From Nemertoderma westbladi (taxonomy: Eukaryota; Xenacoelomorpha; Nemertodermatida; Nemertodermatidae): a stretch of DNA of 64,000 bases. The stretch covers positions 1 through 64,000 of the forward strand of contig JAUCBJ010007912.1 in the NCBI GenBank assembly GCA_032718475.1, read 5' to 3'. Below the pieces are notes generated by a model that was given only the letters and a program-made list of their open reading frames with translations, ran no database searches and was not told the origin of the DNA. This document shows positions 43,513 to 55,600 of the stretch, piece after piece. Position 1 is the stretch's first letter. Every line of letters begins with the position of its first letter. The position numbers and the translations under genes were made by a program.

Positions 43513-46500
43513 TTAGTCTTTCTTACGCGGACGGCGTTTACGCAGTTTTTTGAGGCTAGCAAGAGTCCTTTTCTCTTAGGGGCGAGCCACTTTACTAGGA
43601 GGGCTGTAACTCCTGGGTGAAGGGTGCAATACAATTGCATCAGAAGGTTTAGGATTACGATTGGTGTATCCGCCGGTCGAGGTACCTGGTTGATCGATAT
43701 CAACTTCAGTGGAGCGAGGTCTAACGGCTTTTAGGGCGCGTCTTAGGACAGCAGCTCCTACGGGTCCTTGACGGGTCGTCTGGACAATGGCGGTAGGTGG
43801 ACCATGAGTGGTGAGAAACTTCCTCTGTTTAATGGTTCTTTCCAGCTCGCGTTCTCTGGCGCGATATTCGTAGGGCCGTCGAGATACTTCCTGTAACTCA
43901 GGGTGCGAGTTGATAAATAAATCGCCATACTCAGGGTCTTGACAGATGAAATTGATCAAATGGTATGAAGTAATATCGTTAGGATTGACGTTCCTAAGAT
44001 ATTTTCGAACAAATTTGGTGGAAATACACTCACCAACACGCTTCATTAGCTCGTAACTCGGTGTGCGTGTTTTTTGTTCCACAGACGCGAATAAATAAGG
44101 ATGGAACGCGTAAACTCCCTCGTAAGAGCGTCCAGGATAGTAGCGATGGCGGGACTCACAATGTAAATCCGCATTCGCTTCCCAAGCTCGGATGTAGCGC
44201 AGGGTAATCATCTCATCTACTCTTTCTAAATCGCAGTTAAAGGGGCAATTATAACTGGCATGTCCTTTAAGTTAACAGTGGTGGCATTGGGTCATAAATT
44301 GGGGGCAGACTGCAAAAATATGCGAGTTATTAAGTCTGCAATATGCACAATAGATCTCCATCATCGGTTGTTCGTGGAAATAGGAGCAGGGTACGTCTGA
44401 GTCCATAGGGGTGAAATGGTCTCTCGATGCGCATAATCGACAACGTTTTCGAGAAACATAGTTGGTGTGTCGATAATCGTATGCGGTGAGACATTGTGGA
44501 CCTTGATACCACTCCAAGACGTAATCGTTATCGCTGCTCCGGGGCGCTGTAGGCTGGATCGCTTCAGACTCTAAGCATATTGGTTCGTCTTCCAATTGCA
44601 TAGCTGAGGTAGGTGCAGCTGTCTCCGCAAGCGGACCCACTGTCTGAACTTCCACGACAGAATAACCCGTGGGTATTCGGGGTCTTTGTATAACAGATGA
44701 ATGTAAGTTCTGTATACAAACGTCCTGAAAGAGGGCAAATCCCGCGCTGTTTAGCTTCTCCGCAGCTGAGTCTCTTAGGCTGAGTTTGGTCAGAGCGCGG
44801 TCCTTGAACTGACTATCAACGTTACGGAACGGAGTCAGAAAGCACCTGAAACATTCGAAGCGGATGAATTTATTGTGTTCATCTAACTTGGCGAGTTTGG
44901 TTCCAAGTATTAAGGGATAGGCGCGTATGGTACGACTGCACACATCGGCTAGCCAACTGGCAAGTGCTGCATTTTCAAAGATCGTGTATATAGCTAAGGA
45001 GGGACGAAGTGGAACACTCATAAAGCTATACACGGCGCCAGGTGCGGTCAATGGTCCATCAAAGTATAAACGAGAATAATGATCTCCATATACTTGTTGG
45101 TAATTGATAGGATTTCCAACCTTGAAATTCCATCCGTATTCTTGAAAGGCAAGATGTCCGATGGAGGTTCGTTGTACTTTAGTAATGCCGCTGGGTGTAT
45201 TGGCATACATAGTGCGGAAGAAACCTCGGCCTTCTGCCCAGGGAGCAATCAGCTGAGTATCAACGAAAGGGTATGGAATGTTCTCCATATTCCGAAAGTC
45301 GTTTTGTAGATCTCCATAAACAGCTGAGCCGATTTTAAGGATTCTTTCGTTAAACAACATCTCGAGCACGGGCTGGGGTAACATCGATCCATCGATACCC
45401 ATGGCCGGTTTGCGCTCAGTGTCGGTGACGTAACGCTGCGCGAGTTCGAATTGTCCATGTCGGAGTTTCTTTTGTGTCTCAGTAAGAGTCTCAAAAGAAT
45501 AATCAATCACATCGGAACATGCTCAAGTAAATACGTGGGTAGAACCAGCGAGTCCTCGTATGTGTATCATCCTCGTAGTTCCCAGTTCTCCAACCGGAAC
45601 GCTACCTTCGTTATCGTAAGTGACAACTCCATACATCTCGATAACGTTAAGAGTTTCGTTCCACTCTTTAGTGGCGTTTTCGAGGGTCATTCCCACAGGA
45701 TGCCACAAGGTAGCGCATTCGCTAGCATTAGGTAGGTCTCTATACTTTAAATATTGTGTGGTATATGTTTCCACATCTCCATATCATTGTATTCTTTCCT
45801 CCTCGAATAACACGTCAAGATTCCAGTGTACTAATCGAGTTTTGATGAATCCATCAAGATTATACGGAGGTATTGTTTCTTTCTCTATTCTGGAAACATT
45901 ATATGGTTTTCGAAATGAGTTTATTTTAACTAACTGATCCAGATGTTTCTGTAGTTGTTCGAGTTCGACAAGATCGAGAGGATTTATGAGTGGTAGAAAC
46001 CTCAGACTATGTGTAGGATCTTCCGGTTTTACCATGTAATATTGTGTTAGATTGACGTAATAAGGGTGATCTTTGATCCCATAAAACGAGTCCGGTAAAG
46101 GTCTAGCGCGTATGTTTACATCGTGTACCATGCGACGGACAAGATCCACTCTATTGTCTGGAGGTTCAACGAGTATACCATCGACACGAGCGGCTTCGAT
46201 GGGCGGACGTTGCAACATGGGAGCGTCAGCGATAAGATCTCGAGATCTTAGGTTGATATCAACCGGTTGGGGTTGTACCGTCGCAAAGAGTTTGTCTCCG
46301 AAATGGGGAACCATCGAGGGATGAAGGATGGTTTTAGAGTAGAGATCCGTCATAAGGATTTGAGCTTCGGGTTGAGCTAAAGCTGCTTCTTCTCTCTCAT
46401 CTAGTTCTATATGTCTCTCCTCGAGCTGATTTTCCTCCGCTTGTTGTTGTAGACGCTCATCTAGGAACTCTTGTAAAGAGTAGGTTCGTCCACGTTCGAT

Positions 46501-47766
46501 GTCCTCCTCGAGATTTTGTATTTCTCTATCGAACTGGGGTAAAGCTAATTCCTTCACCGCTTGGACTTGTTGTTGCAATTTACGTTTCTCCAAACAATCG
46601 TAAGTTCCCTTTCCGATTTTCTGCCGAATAGCGTCTAACGCGTTTCGTACGACGCTCTCTTCGACTTCCATAACGGGTTGGATCGAGGTGAAGCCGGGAC
46701 GGTTGTATGGGTTAAATGGCGATATTAGATGACCGTGTCCCAATCCAGCTAGGTAGGGTTGGCGAATATCTAGTGAGCCTACTACCGGAGTGCCACCGAT
46801 CAACTGTTCGGGTAACACTAGATCTTTGAACAGTGAGTACAGTTCGGGAGGATCCGTGATACTATTAGGATCAAGAGTCTGAGGTCTAACTGAGGAATGA
46901 GGAGGTCTGACCGAGTATTCCGGAACTCTGATCATTGGTTTATTCAAGGATCGTTTGAGCCGAGCGACCGTAGTTGATACGTCGAATAGGTTTCGCTCGA
47001 AACTCCCATAAGTATATCGTGTAAAACTGTGTTTAGCGCAACGTCTCCGCGGATGTTTATGTCTTTCCGTTTGCTGATTGGGTCTAGGGCATTCGTCGCA
47101 GTAATACCAAAGACGCACGTCCTGCAGGGGAAACGCGGGTGATCGTTCTCCAGTTTTACAATATTCCTCCATCTGTTCGAAGCTATCTGGGACGACAGGT
47201 AGTGGTCGATCGGCGGTAAGATACATCATAGTGAAATAGAGTCGTTTGAGTTCTATCATAGGATCATGATGTATACCTTGAGGATATCGAGTTTCTAGAT
47301 TTTGTTGGCTGACAATATTGAGATATATCTCTCTCAGGAATTCCAGATAATCGTTGAAGTCGCTGCGTTTATCTGGCTCTTCAACGTCTTCCCTTTCGAG
47401 CCTGTTTCGAATAGAGTTCTCGTGTTCTATTCTCGGTTTATCGTTCCGACTCCGCTGGGTATGATATTTAAATAAAACCATTTCCCTTTCGGTGTCTACG
47501 TCGTCCATATCATGTAAATCGATAGGATGGCCAGTAGTTAAGAAGTCCATATACGTACCATTACGATGCGTATAGCGAGCGGTGAACTTTCGATAGTCCA
47601 ATTCACGCGTAAGTTGCTCCTGGGACATTGGCGGTTCGATATAACGACCATCATCCTCCGTAGTAGTTGGACCAGCGTCGCCGCGTATCAAGCTATCGAC
47701 AAACGCTTGTAAAGGTAGAGTATATCGCTCCCTGATACCAAGATCATCTTCTATCAACTCAGTCAT
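43513..47766 (-). CDS. ORF2: unknown N-region, DEDDy-like exonuclease, zinc knuckles, basic tail; four in-frame stops
   Basis: From the ATG at 47766 one frame of about 1,418 codons runs to the TAA at 43513-43515. Only in-frame stops break it: TGA 45784, TGA 45523, TAA 44272, TAA 43576 (low coordinates). No indel is seen. Codons 1-660: unknown, with CX2CX16CX2H and a coiled-coil-like Gln/Glu-rich part. Next is a region whose order fits PF01612-type 3'-5' exonucleases: motif I TYDNEG (D at 45613-45615), motif II KIGSAVYGDLQ (D at 45310-45312), a VDTQLIA segment, motif III IYTIFENAAL (Y at 44986-44988, E where D is usual at 44974-44976). Three zinc-knuckle-like motifs (44442 to about 44230) and a tail with KKLRKRRPRKKD follow. 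No signal peptide or membrane segment is seen, so it is not an Env. A CAG before the ATG could be a splice acceptor. The exonuclease call is from motifs alone. Confidence 0.72.
44230..44442 (-). other. Zinc-knuckle-like cluster crossing an in-frame TAA
   Basis: Three motifs in a row: CX2CX4HX9C, CX2CX5HX4C, then CHHC-stop-LKGH-x4-C. The last has the exact CX2CX4HX4C spacing of a nucleocapsid knuckle, with G before H, but its fifth position is the TAA at 44272-44274. A second knuckle set exists in Gag, so the element encodes two nucleic-acid-binding modules. Confidence 0.7.
44930..45640 (-). other. DEDDy-like 3'-5' exonuclease domain within ORF2
   Basis: Motif I D-x-E is on the upstream side of the TGA at 45523-45525, and motifs II and III are on the downstream side. 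The segments between them also follow the family order: a hydrophobic strand after motif I, LF-N-ERILKIG before motif II, a DT after it, and PL then Y-x3-E for motif III. In the RNase D/WRN family this fold removes 3'-terminal nucleotides from RNA or DNA with two metal ions. The E in motif III is a conservative change, but activity is unproven. Confidence 0.65.
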
Positions 47767-49401
47767 ATCTGCTATGAGTTTATCAATATTATAATGAGTT
47801 TATATATTAGGCTAGCGGGCGTCGCTGCCTACCCCTCTTTTGCCCCCGGACAGTGCAAGATCCTCAGCGCCGATGTACCGTCGTCGCTGTGCTTTCGCCA
47901 ACGATGTAGCTACACAACGACAACGATAACCGGCACAAGTCACTCCACTGTCCGTCCCAAAGGCTTAGATGTACTTCAGGTTCTTTCTGGAGAGTTAGGG
48001 CTACTTTCACAATTGCGACTAGCTACTGTAAACACACTTTAGCAGTAACATTCACCTACGAACGCACAAATTCGACACAACTGCCACAAACTGTACACAT
48101 TCGGGCCAGTTGTCCGTTAGTCAGTACCTTCCAGAATGTCACTTTATTTATTATGTATCCTTGGATACTAGCAGTGCGCTATTTATTCCCTATGCTATTC
48201 AATGGGGCAAGCTTTCTATTGTTCTTTTAACTCACTTCTAATTCTAGCGTGGTTGTTGCCATGGTGACATTATGGAAAGCTAGCGGTAGAATTAGGGTAA
48301 TTCTCATGCATACAGATCTGGGATGCTATTTAATAGTAATTCTTTAATTGTCAATATCCTCTCTATACATGTTTTTATGAATTTTATCCTCTATTGACTA
48401 TATATTGGAGATTCTCGCACACAAATACTCTTAATAGAGTGAATCTCCGCTCCCATGATCTATTAATTAATGGAATTTTGGGAATGTTATAAATTGTATA
48501 AAATGACAATTTATTAAATTCATTGAAATATATGAATTTAAATTTATTCCCGTAAATTTTATTATTTAATGTTAAATAGACACAATTTTATTCCAGAACG
48601 TGTCTGGGGACTGGGATCCTTGATTCTAGGAATTTTGTCTTTTTAAGAGTATCGGTAAGTGCTACGATATCTTAATCGACTAGAATTTTAAAGGATCCAA
48701 AATTCGACAGATTTTGTAAATATTAATAATTAATATTTAGGATGGGCACCAGTTTATTCCAGAACTTGTCTGGGGACGTTAACCACTGATTCTAGAATTT
48801 TTGTCTTTCAAGTATATCGGTGGGTGCCGCGATATCTTAATCGACTAGAATTACAGATGGTCAAAGGGTTTAACAGATTTATTTGCGTTGTATGCTACTG
48901 TTAAAGGGACATCACGCTACTATATGTATTATTTAATATACGGTATGAGAGCAATATCGCACGAAGCAATGTCAGTGAGAAGAGGCAAGTCGTTTCCAAG
49001 GTCTACCCAGAGCTTGGTTTAGCCGAGACACGAGGATCTGAATTTTGCATTCCTAATACTCTGCTTACCAATAATACTTAAATATAGTAGGAGCTTTATT
49101 GTACTTTAATAAGTACGGACATTTCATCTTACTGTAGTTACGTATTTGTAATGTAATACGGACAGTAAGGAAGGAGAAAAATAATTATTTCTCGCCGTCG
49201 CACTAAATATATAATATATAAGTAATTAAGTAATAAACGCTAATATATATTGCACTAATCTACTAAATAATCGCTAAAATAACATTCTACTAAATAAAAT
49301 TAAAGAAAACGATTATAATAAAATTACATAATAATACATACATAAATATAAAAGAATAAAAACAAATATAAAATATAGTCATACACCCACTCCAGCCGTT
49401 G
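47767..49401 (-). other. Gap between pol and ORF2, with a tandem duplication
   Basis: No long frame on either strand. Two copies of a block with TTATTCCAGAAC, TTGTCTGGGGAC-like and ATCTTAATCGACTAGAATT words lie at about 48588-48687 and 48752-48853 (period about 164). It may hold signals for a spliced or internal ORF2 mRNA. That is inference. Confidence 0.6.
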
Positions 49402-52060
49402 TTAAGTGGGGGAGTCCCTAGATGTTTGTTGGATTAGGGAGGTGGTCGTGGGAAGAGTATCTTGCCTTCCATAGTTTCCGGAGAGTTCTCTGCCTCTTTC
49501 CAGTAAACATAAGCGACCAACTGGGCGATTGAGCTGCTGTGTCTCGAAGACAATTCCCGGTTTCTTGAAGTTACGTCGCATGACGACGAGTTCTACCGAT
49601 CGCACCAAACCGTCATCCGAGATGTGAGTCTCGATGATACGACCTGTCTGCCACCGCTTACGTGGAAGATCTACATCCACGATAAGAACCATGTCTCCAG
49701 CGCTGACGTTTTCTTGCTGCGCAAACCACTTAGTTCGAAGTTGTAGCGTGGGCAGATAATGTTTTTCGAAATGGTCAGCGAAACGACGGGATAACAACTG
49801 CATGAGTTGCCAAGTTTGCCGGCAGTATTCGTCTCCGTCTGTGATTTCCGATTGTGGGAGCATGGCTACAGGTTTCTTCAGTAGGAAGTGTGCGGGTGTT
49901 AGGGCTTCCAGGGAATCAGGACTCGATGAGACTGGCATAAGCGGTCTCTCGTTGAGATAGGCGGCAATTTCCTCCATTAACGTCCGCAAAAGTTCGTCGG
50001 TGAGATACGCGCGGCAAGGCACTATAAAGTGAAATGCTGTCTTCACACTTCTTATTAATCTCTCCCAACTTCCTCCCCACCAAGGGGCGTCGGCGGCGTT
50101 GAAGGTCCAGCTAGACGCTGTTACTCGTAGCTGATCGTCCACCTGTCTTTGGTTCCAATCTTTGACGTAAGCTTTGATTTCATTGTTGGCACCAATGAAG
50201 TTTGTTCCCTTATCAGATCTCATCGTGTTACTAGTGCCAAAGCGAGCGATCTGTCGTCGTAAGCTTAATAGAAAGCTGTTGGTAGATAAATCGTTCACCA
50301 TGTCGAGATGGATAGCTCTACAAGTCATACAAACAAAGATGACACACCATCTCTTGACTATAGTCCTAGCACGATATACTTCAATAGGGCCAAATAAATC
50401 CACACCGGTATTAGTAAAGGGTGGTTCATAGAAGCTTACTCGTTCCCTAGGTAATTCTGCCTCTCGCTGTGTTAAAGGCCTACTGAATGCTTTCCTACAG
50501 GGTATGCAGTTCCTAAGAACTTGGTTCAGAGCTCTACGGGGTTTATAAAAATAATAGCGAGTTCGAATTTCGCTAAGAACTCGTTCTCTACCAGCATGAT
50601 AAAGTTTGCTGTGAACGTCTACAATCATCTTGACTTGTATTTCAAGATTTCTAATGAGTATGGGAAACTTAGTGTCAAAGGATAATGGAGCATTCGTTAA
50701 TCTTCCTCCAACACGTATCAACCAATCTATCATTGTGCTAGAGAAACGATCCCTTAAGCGCATCTGTGGATTTCTCAACAACAGGAAATACTTATCGGAA
50801 TCCTCATAGCATTGCAGGAGTCTCAGCATCTGCTTGTTGGTTTCTTCATGCTCCTGATAACTGATCTTCTCCTTCAGAAACCTGTCGGATACCTTATATT
50901 TGGGAAGATCTTTAACAACATGGACCTGCACCGATGTTAGTGGAGCGGTATCACTTTTGGTCTTCATCCCGGAGTAGTGATGGTGAAAACATCTTTTTAA
51001 ATATGTAACGGCCTTACAGAGCCGATTCCAGGAACTGTAGTGATGTATCGCTCTCTGCAGGAGAGGTGAGAGTCCTTGCGAGACGTCTGGTATTTCAGAT
51101 TTCCAATCCTTCTCACGGATTTCCACAACAAACTTATTTGTGGCTGTGGGTTTCTGATCCAAAGCGTCATCTCCGGAAGTATGTAGTACAGACAGATCTA
51201 CCATAGGTTTAAATAACTTCGATTTACTCGCCCGAGTTTTAGGTTTGACTTTCTCCGCTCCCTTGGCCTGTCTAATCTCTGTGGTAGTAAGATGAGGAGG
51301 CCATTCTTCTTCTTCTTTGTAGAGGAAGTCGGGTCCACCTAACCAGTCTGGAGTATCTACCAGTTCTTGTGGAGTTGCTCCCCTGGAGGCGATGTCTGCT
51401 GGATTAATCGTTCCGGGGCAATGTCTCCATTGATCCATCGTTGTGCGACTGAGTATAATGGCTACTCTGTTGGTAACGAAGATGCTGAACTGACAGACTT
51501 CATTAGTTATATACTCCAACACGAGTAAAGCGTCGGTCCAATAGACAGTTTTCTCCAGTGGATAGTCGATCTGTTCTGTTACATTCCGGCCGATGGCTGT
51601 AGCGTATAGAGCCGCTTTTAACTCCGCTCGAGGAACTTTCAACTTATTGTTTATCAATGCCTTAGAGGTAACCAAGGCGACTTTGATTCCATCCGGAGTT
51701 TCCACCCTTAGGTAGGCTACTATACCTATTCCCATATCGCTGGCGTCTCCAAACACATGGAGTTGATAGGAATACGTAGGGAGAACATGACCAAAATATG
51801 AACGGGAAATTATAAAGTTCTCGATGGCTGGTAGAGAATCTTCCCATTTCATCCACTTCTTTAATAATTCTCCCTTAAGTGGATCGTCCCATGAGTGGTT
51901 TTCAAGCCACATTTGTTGTACTAAACTCCGAGCAATCAATATAACTGGGCTAATAAATCCCAATGGATCGAAATAAGTGCTCAGGATACTTAAACAAATC
52001 CGTTTAGTACGAACTGGATTATCTCGCTGTTTTAGCTGGAAGAACAGGATATCTCTCTCT
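49402..52060 (-). CDS. pol: Pol: RNase H, integrase, C-terminal domain
   Basis: The frame opens at about 52060 and ends at the stop at 49402. Residue numbers are from the first Met/Val-type start at 51963. RNase H: D in FGDASDMG (about 73), E in VPRAEL (about 113), D in YWTDALL (about 140). Integrase: zinc HHCC with CIPC (about 490), catalytic D in GVDLFGP (about 520), D in SDKGTNF (about 582; SDNGTNF is usual), E in WERLIR (about 633). A C-terminal DUF5641-like segment follows, with RWQTGRI. It is in the same frame as the gag-protease part, while the RT between them is shifted. The catalytic residues look intact. Confidence 0.92.
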
Positions 52061-52687
52061 GTGTCCCATTCAAACCAAGTGTCTTGGTTTCTGGAAGATC
52101 ATCTTTGATTAGATCCAGGTCTTTCGCTCCTCTATCTTCTACTGGGATCGACTCCAGAAACTCACGGGAGTTGCTGGTGAATTTAGTTAATCGAAATCCA
52201 CCTCTTTTTAAGCACTCTACCGTTCCTTTAGCGACATCAATGGCTTCTTCGACTGATGGAAGGGACTTTAGATTATCGTCCATGTATATATCCCGTTTGA
52301 TGTTGTCAATCACCTCTTTAGAGAAGGCTTCTCGGTTGTCATCCGCAGTGGTACGCACCACTGAACAGGCGTTTGAAGGGCTTGAGATTATCCCAAAAGC
52401 CTGGATGGTCATCCAGTACTCCACCGGTTTCTGGTTGAGGTCTCCTTCAGGCCACCACAGAAATCGTAGGCTATCTCGATCCCTATCCAGCGCCTTGACT
52501 TGTAAGAACATGCCTTCTATATCTGAGGCGAAAGCGATCGAATATTGTCTTAATCTTAAGAGTATTCCCAACAAGGATTGGAGTAAGTTGGGTCCGGGTA
52601 ACAATTCAGAATTAAGGGATTGGCCCATATAGAGGGCGGAGCTGTCAAACACCACTCGTACCTCATGGGGTTTACCGGGTTTGGGAA
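52032..52687 (-). CDS. pol: Pol: reverse transcriptase, out of frame
   Basis: The RT palm lies in a different frame from the segments before and after it. Frame changes near 52687 (one base gained) and 52063 (one base lost) cancel out. Motif A is FASDIEGMF, motif C is IYMDDNLKS. The FWLLPG-like region before it and the GFRLTKF segment after it are typical of Bel/Pao. Neither break lies at an obvious slippery site, so I take them as mutations, not programmed shifts. The start codon at 52655 is not a true start. Confidence 0.88.
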
Positions 52688-55600
52688 TGAACGTAATGGT
52701 GAGTTAAATAATACGTTCTCTCAGTTATAGGTGTTTCTTCCGGTACTAGCTCCGCATATCCCTTGCTAATAAATTTCTTCAACTGCGTTTGATACATTTC
52801 TTTAGCCGAAGAATTTGCCGTAAGGCGTCGATGTAGTTGAGCAATTCTTTTCTCCGCCAAGGGTCTGTTGTTTACGAACTTTGGTTTTCGCTTTCGGAAA
52901 GGTAGACCGATCTCATATCTACCTTGATCTTTAAGAAAACGTGTAGTTGTCTCTTTGATCTGCTTGGCTCTTTCTTCCTCTACCGATAGGGCCTTATCAT
53001 AGGAATTGGGCTCTACAGCCTCTTGGGTAAAGAATCGTACGGCGTGTTCATCCCGAGTCTTGGCATTATAACGTTCAATAACGTCATTAAGCTCGTCGTT
53101 ATAGTCGTCTCGTTCTGTTGGAAGAAGGAGCTGACATAAGTTCACTTGGTTTTGCCAAGTCTCGTTTTCCTTAAGGAGATCAATGGTATTCTCCTCGTCA
53201 AAAAGTTGGTGGACATCGTCATTATCTGAGGAGTATGGTGTTCCCTCAGTTGGATCGTCTAACTCACTGCCCTTGACTTCCCATTCTCTTACTTGATATA
53301 CCTGGTCTTTCGGTAATCTTTCCATGAGAGTTCTACGGGAAGGGCCCGTAAAGTACCAACCCACTCTAGTTCTTCCCGCATAAGCTTGTAGTGGTTGCGG
53401 TTGAGCAGGCCGTTTCTCCAATGTCTCGAGTGCTTCATGCGCGTTTTGACTGATGAGTATTTGCACTCCAGGGTAATCGGTGTTGAATCTAGGTATGTCA
53501 AGCTGCTGGGTGAAATCGTCCTCATCCCAATTATAAGGTTCCACTTGGGTGGTAGCGAAGTTCTTTATCGCCGCCATTTTTACTGACCTTATACTATGTT
53601 CTCCTAGTTCATCCTGGGGGGTGGACAACGCACCTACATAATAATCCGCTATTACTGTAGATTTCCAAACCTGCATAATTCCTGACATGTTTAGCTTAGT
53701 TCGGAACTTGGGTTGTCCAGCAAAGATGTCTTCGGCTAGTTCTTTGTCGATGAATGTTCCTGTACTACTGGAGTCAAGGAGGGCGTTCACTACATAACTC
53801 CTTTTAGGTCCATGGACCCTTAACTGTACTACAGGAAATTCTTGGATTCCTACATTGGAAGGTGGCGCTTTCCAAGATGGTTGTCGATCAGAAGTAGTTA
53901 GGGTGAGGTCGCTGTCTGTGTCTTTTTCATACGTAAGTGCTCGATACACTGCAGTATTTATCATGTAACAGGAATCATCTTCGTCGGAGAATTCATCTGT
54001 ATAGAATCCTTCCATCTCAGAACTTTGGTCAGTCTCGTTCACATCGCTGAATTGGACATGTACTTCGGAATCACTTACCTGACTCTGGCTGTTTCGCTCA
54101 AATTCAGTGTGCAACAAGATATGATGTTTCGCACCACACTTTGCACACCTTGTGTCGGAGTAACAGGTTCGCCATTGGTGTCCTTGTCTGAGGCAATTAT
54201 AACACAACCGCTTATCCCACATGACTTCCCGTCTCTCCTTTAATGATTTCTTCAGGAATTCATCACACATATTCAAATGGTGGGTCCCGTCACATAGCGC
54301 ACATTTCGGTTTGATGTTACTTACCTTATTTTGAATAACATTGTGCGCACTCGTTCTTTCTTCGGGCTTTCTCACCTGAATTCTCTTAGGAGATGTAGGA
54401 GGAGTTTTTCTTACCTGTTCTCTCCTGTCATTGGTTCGAGACTTGAATTTACTTACCTGTTCTTTAGGCATTTTATTGACATAATAAGATCTTTCAGTGT
54501 CTTTCCCGCTATCCTCTCCTTGAGAAGTCTGGCTTTCGCCGTCGTCTGTATAACACACTGGTGTTACCTTTCTCCTAGAAACGGGTTTCTCACTTACCTT
54601 GTTTTCCGGTGTCTTCTCTCTGGACTGTTTTAGGAGCTGTAATTTCACTTCTCCATCTAAGAATGACATGAGATCAGCCATGGTAGGGTCTCGTCGTTGT
54701 TGTTCCATCATATATAACACTTTCTTATCCCAGCATGTACCTACTCCACCCTTCGGTAAAGTAGAAGCCACAGCTCCAATAACCATAGAACTCTGATATT
54801 CATGAGACTTACCTAACCAATCGAATTGTCTACAGATCTCTTGAATCTCATCGGAAAACTCTATTATCCCGCTGCTAATGAACTTTCGGGGCGCTACTAA
54901 TTTTGCATACAAATATTTAGCTATGTTATTCCTATTACCATACCTGATGTTTAGTGTATCCCAAACTTGTCTTAATCCGTCTGGATGTCCAATAAACTTT
55001 AACGCCGTTGACTTGGGAGATCCTTCCAAGCACTCAATGAGGAATCTAAGTTTCTCTCCATTAGATAGTACAGAGTTCTGTATGTTATCTTTATAATATT
55101 CATTAAAAGGTAACCATTTCATCTCATCTCCATTGAACTTGACTATCTCTCCCACCTTTACCGCTTGACGGGCTTCGGTTCTAGCCATTTGACGCGTAAA
55201 ACTTTCTTGGGCCATCGTGTTATTTAATATCGAGTTATCGGTATATAAATTTCTCGGATTATGATCAGATCTATAGGGAATATCATTATCAACAGGTCTA
55301 TAATTACCCTTAATAGGGTTCACTATAGGAGTTTCTACTTCGCTAGCAGTATAGATGCGTGTAGGCTCCACACCTTGCGCATGAAATACTTCAGACCTAA
55401 CAGGTTGACACATTGTTACCGGGGTTGGTGGTATACCCTTTTGTGTATTTACTAATTTATCGCGTTCTAACGCGATACTTTGCTGCACTTCTTGCAACTC
55501 TAACCTACTCTCTCTAATTGTTCCTTTTAACTGCTGCACAGTTCCCTCCATCTCCTGGGCCTGCTGAGAGGAGCGAGAATGTTGTTTCCTCAGCTGTCCG

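Noticed and set aside
43576-47766. ORF2 pieces as an Env glycoprotein
   Set aside because: The position fits, but there is no signal peptide, no membrane anchor and no cysteine or glycosylation pattern of an envelope protein. Exonuclease and zinc motifs fit better.
47794-48042. Plus-strand frame near the ORF2 start
   Set aside because: Short, on the opposite strand to all other genes of the retrotransposon, with no motif.
52060-52690. Programmed ribosomal frameshifts around RT
   Set aside because: No slippery sequence or obvious downstream structure, and Bel/Pao elements normally use one gag-pol frame. Point indels are simpler.
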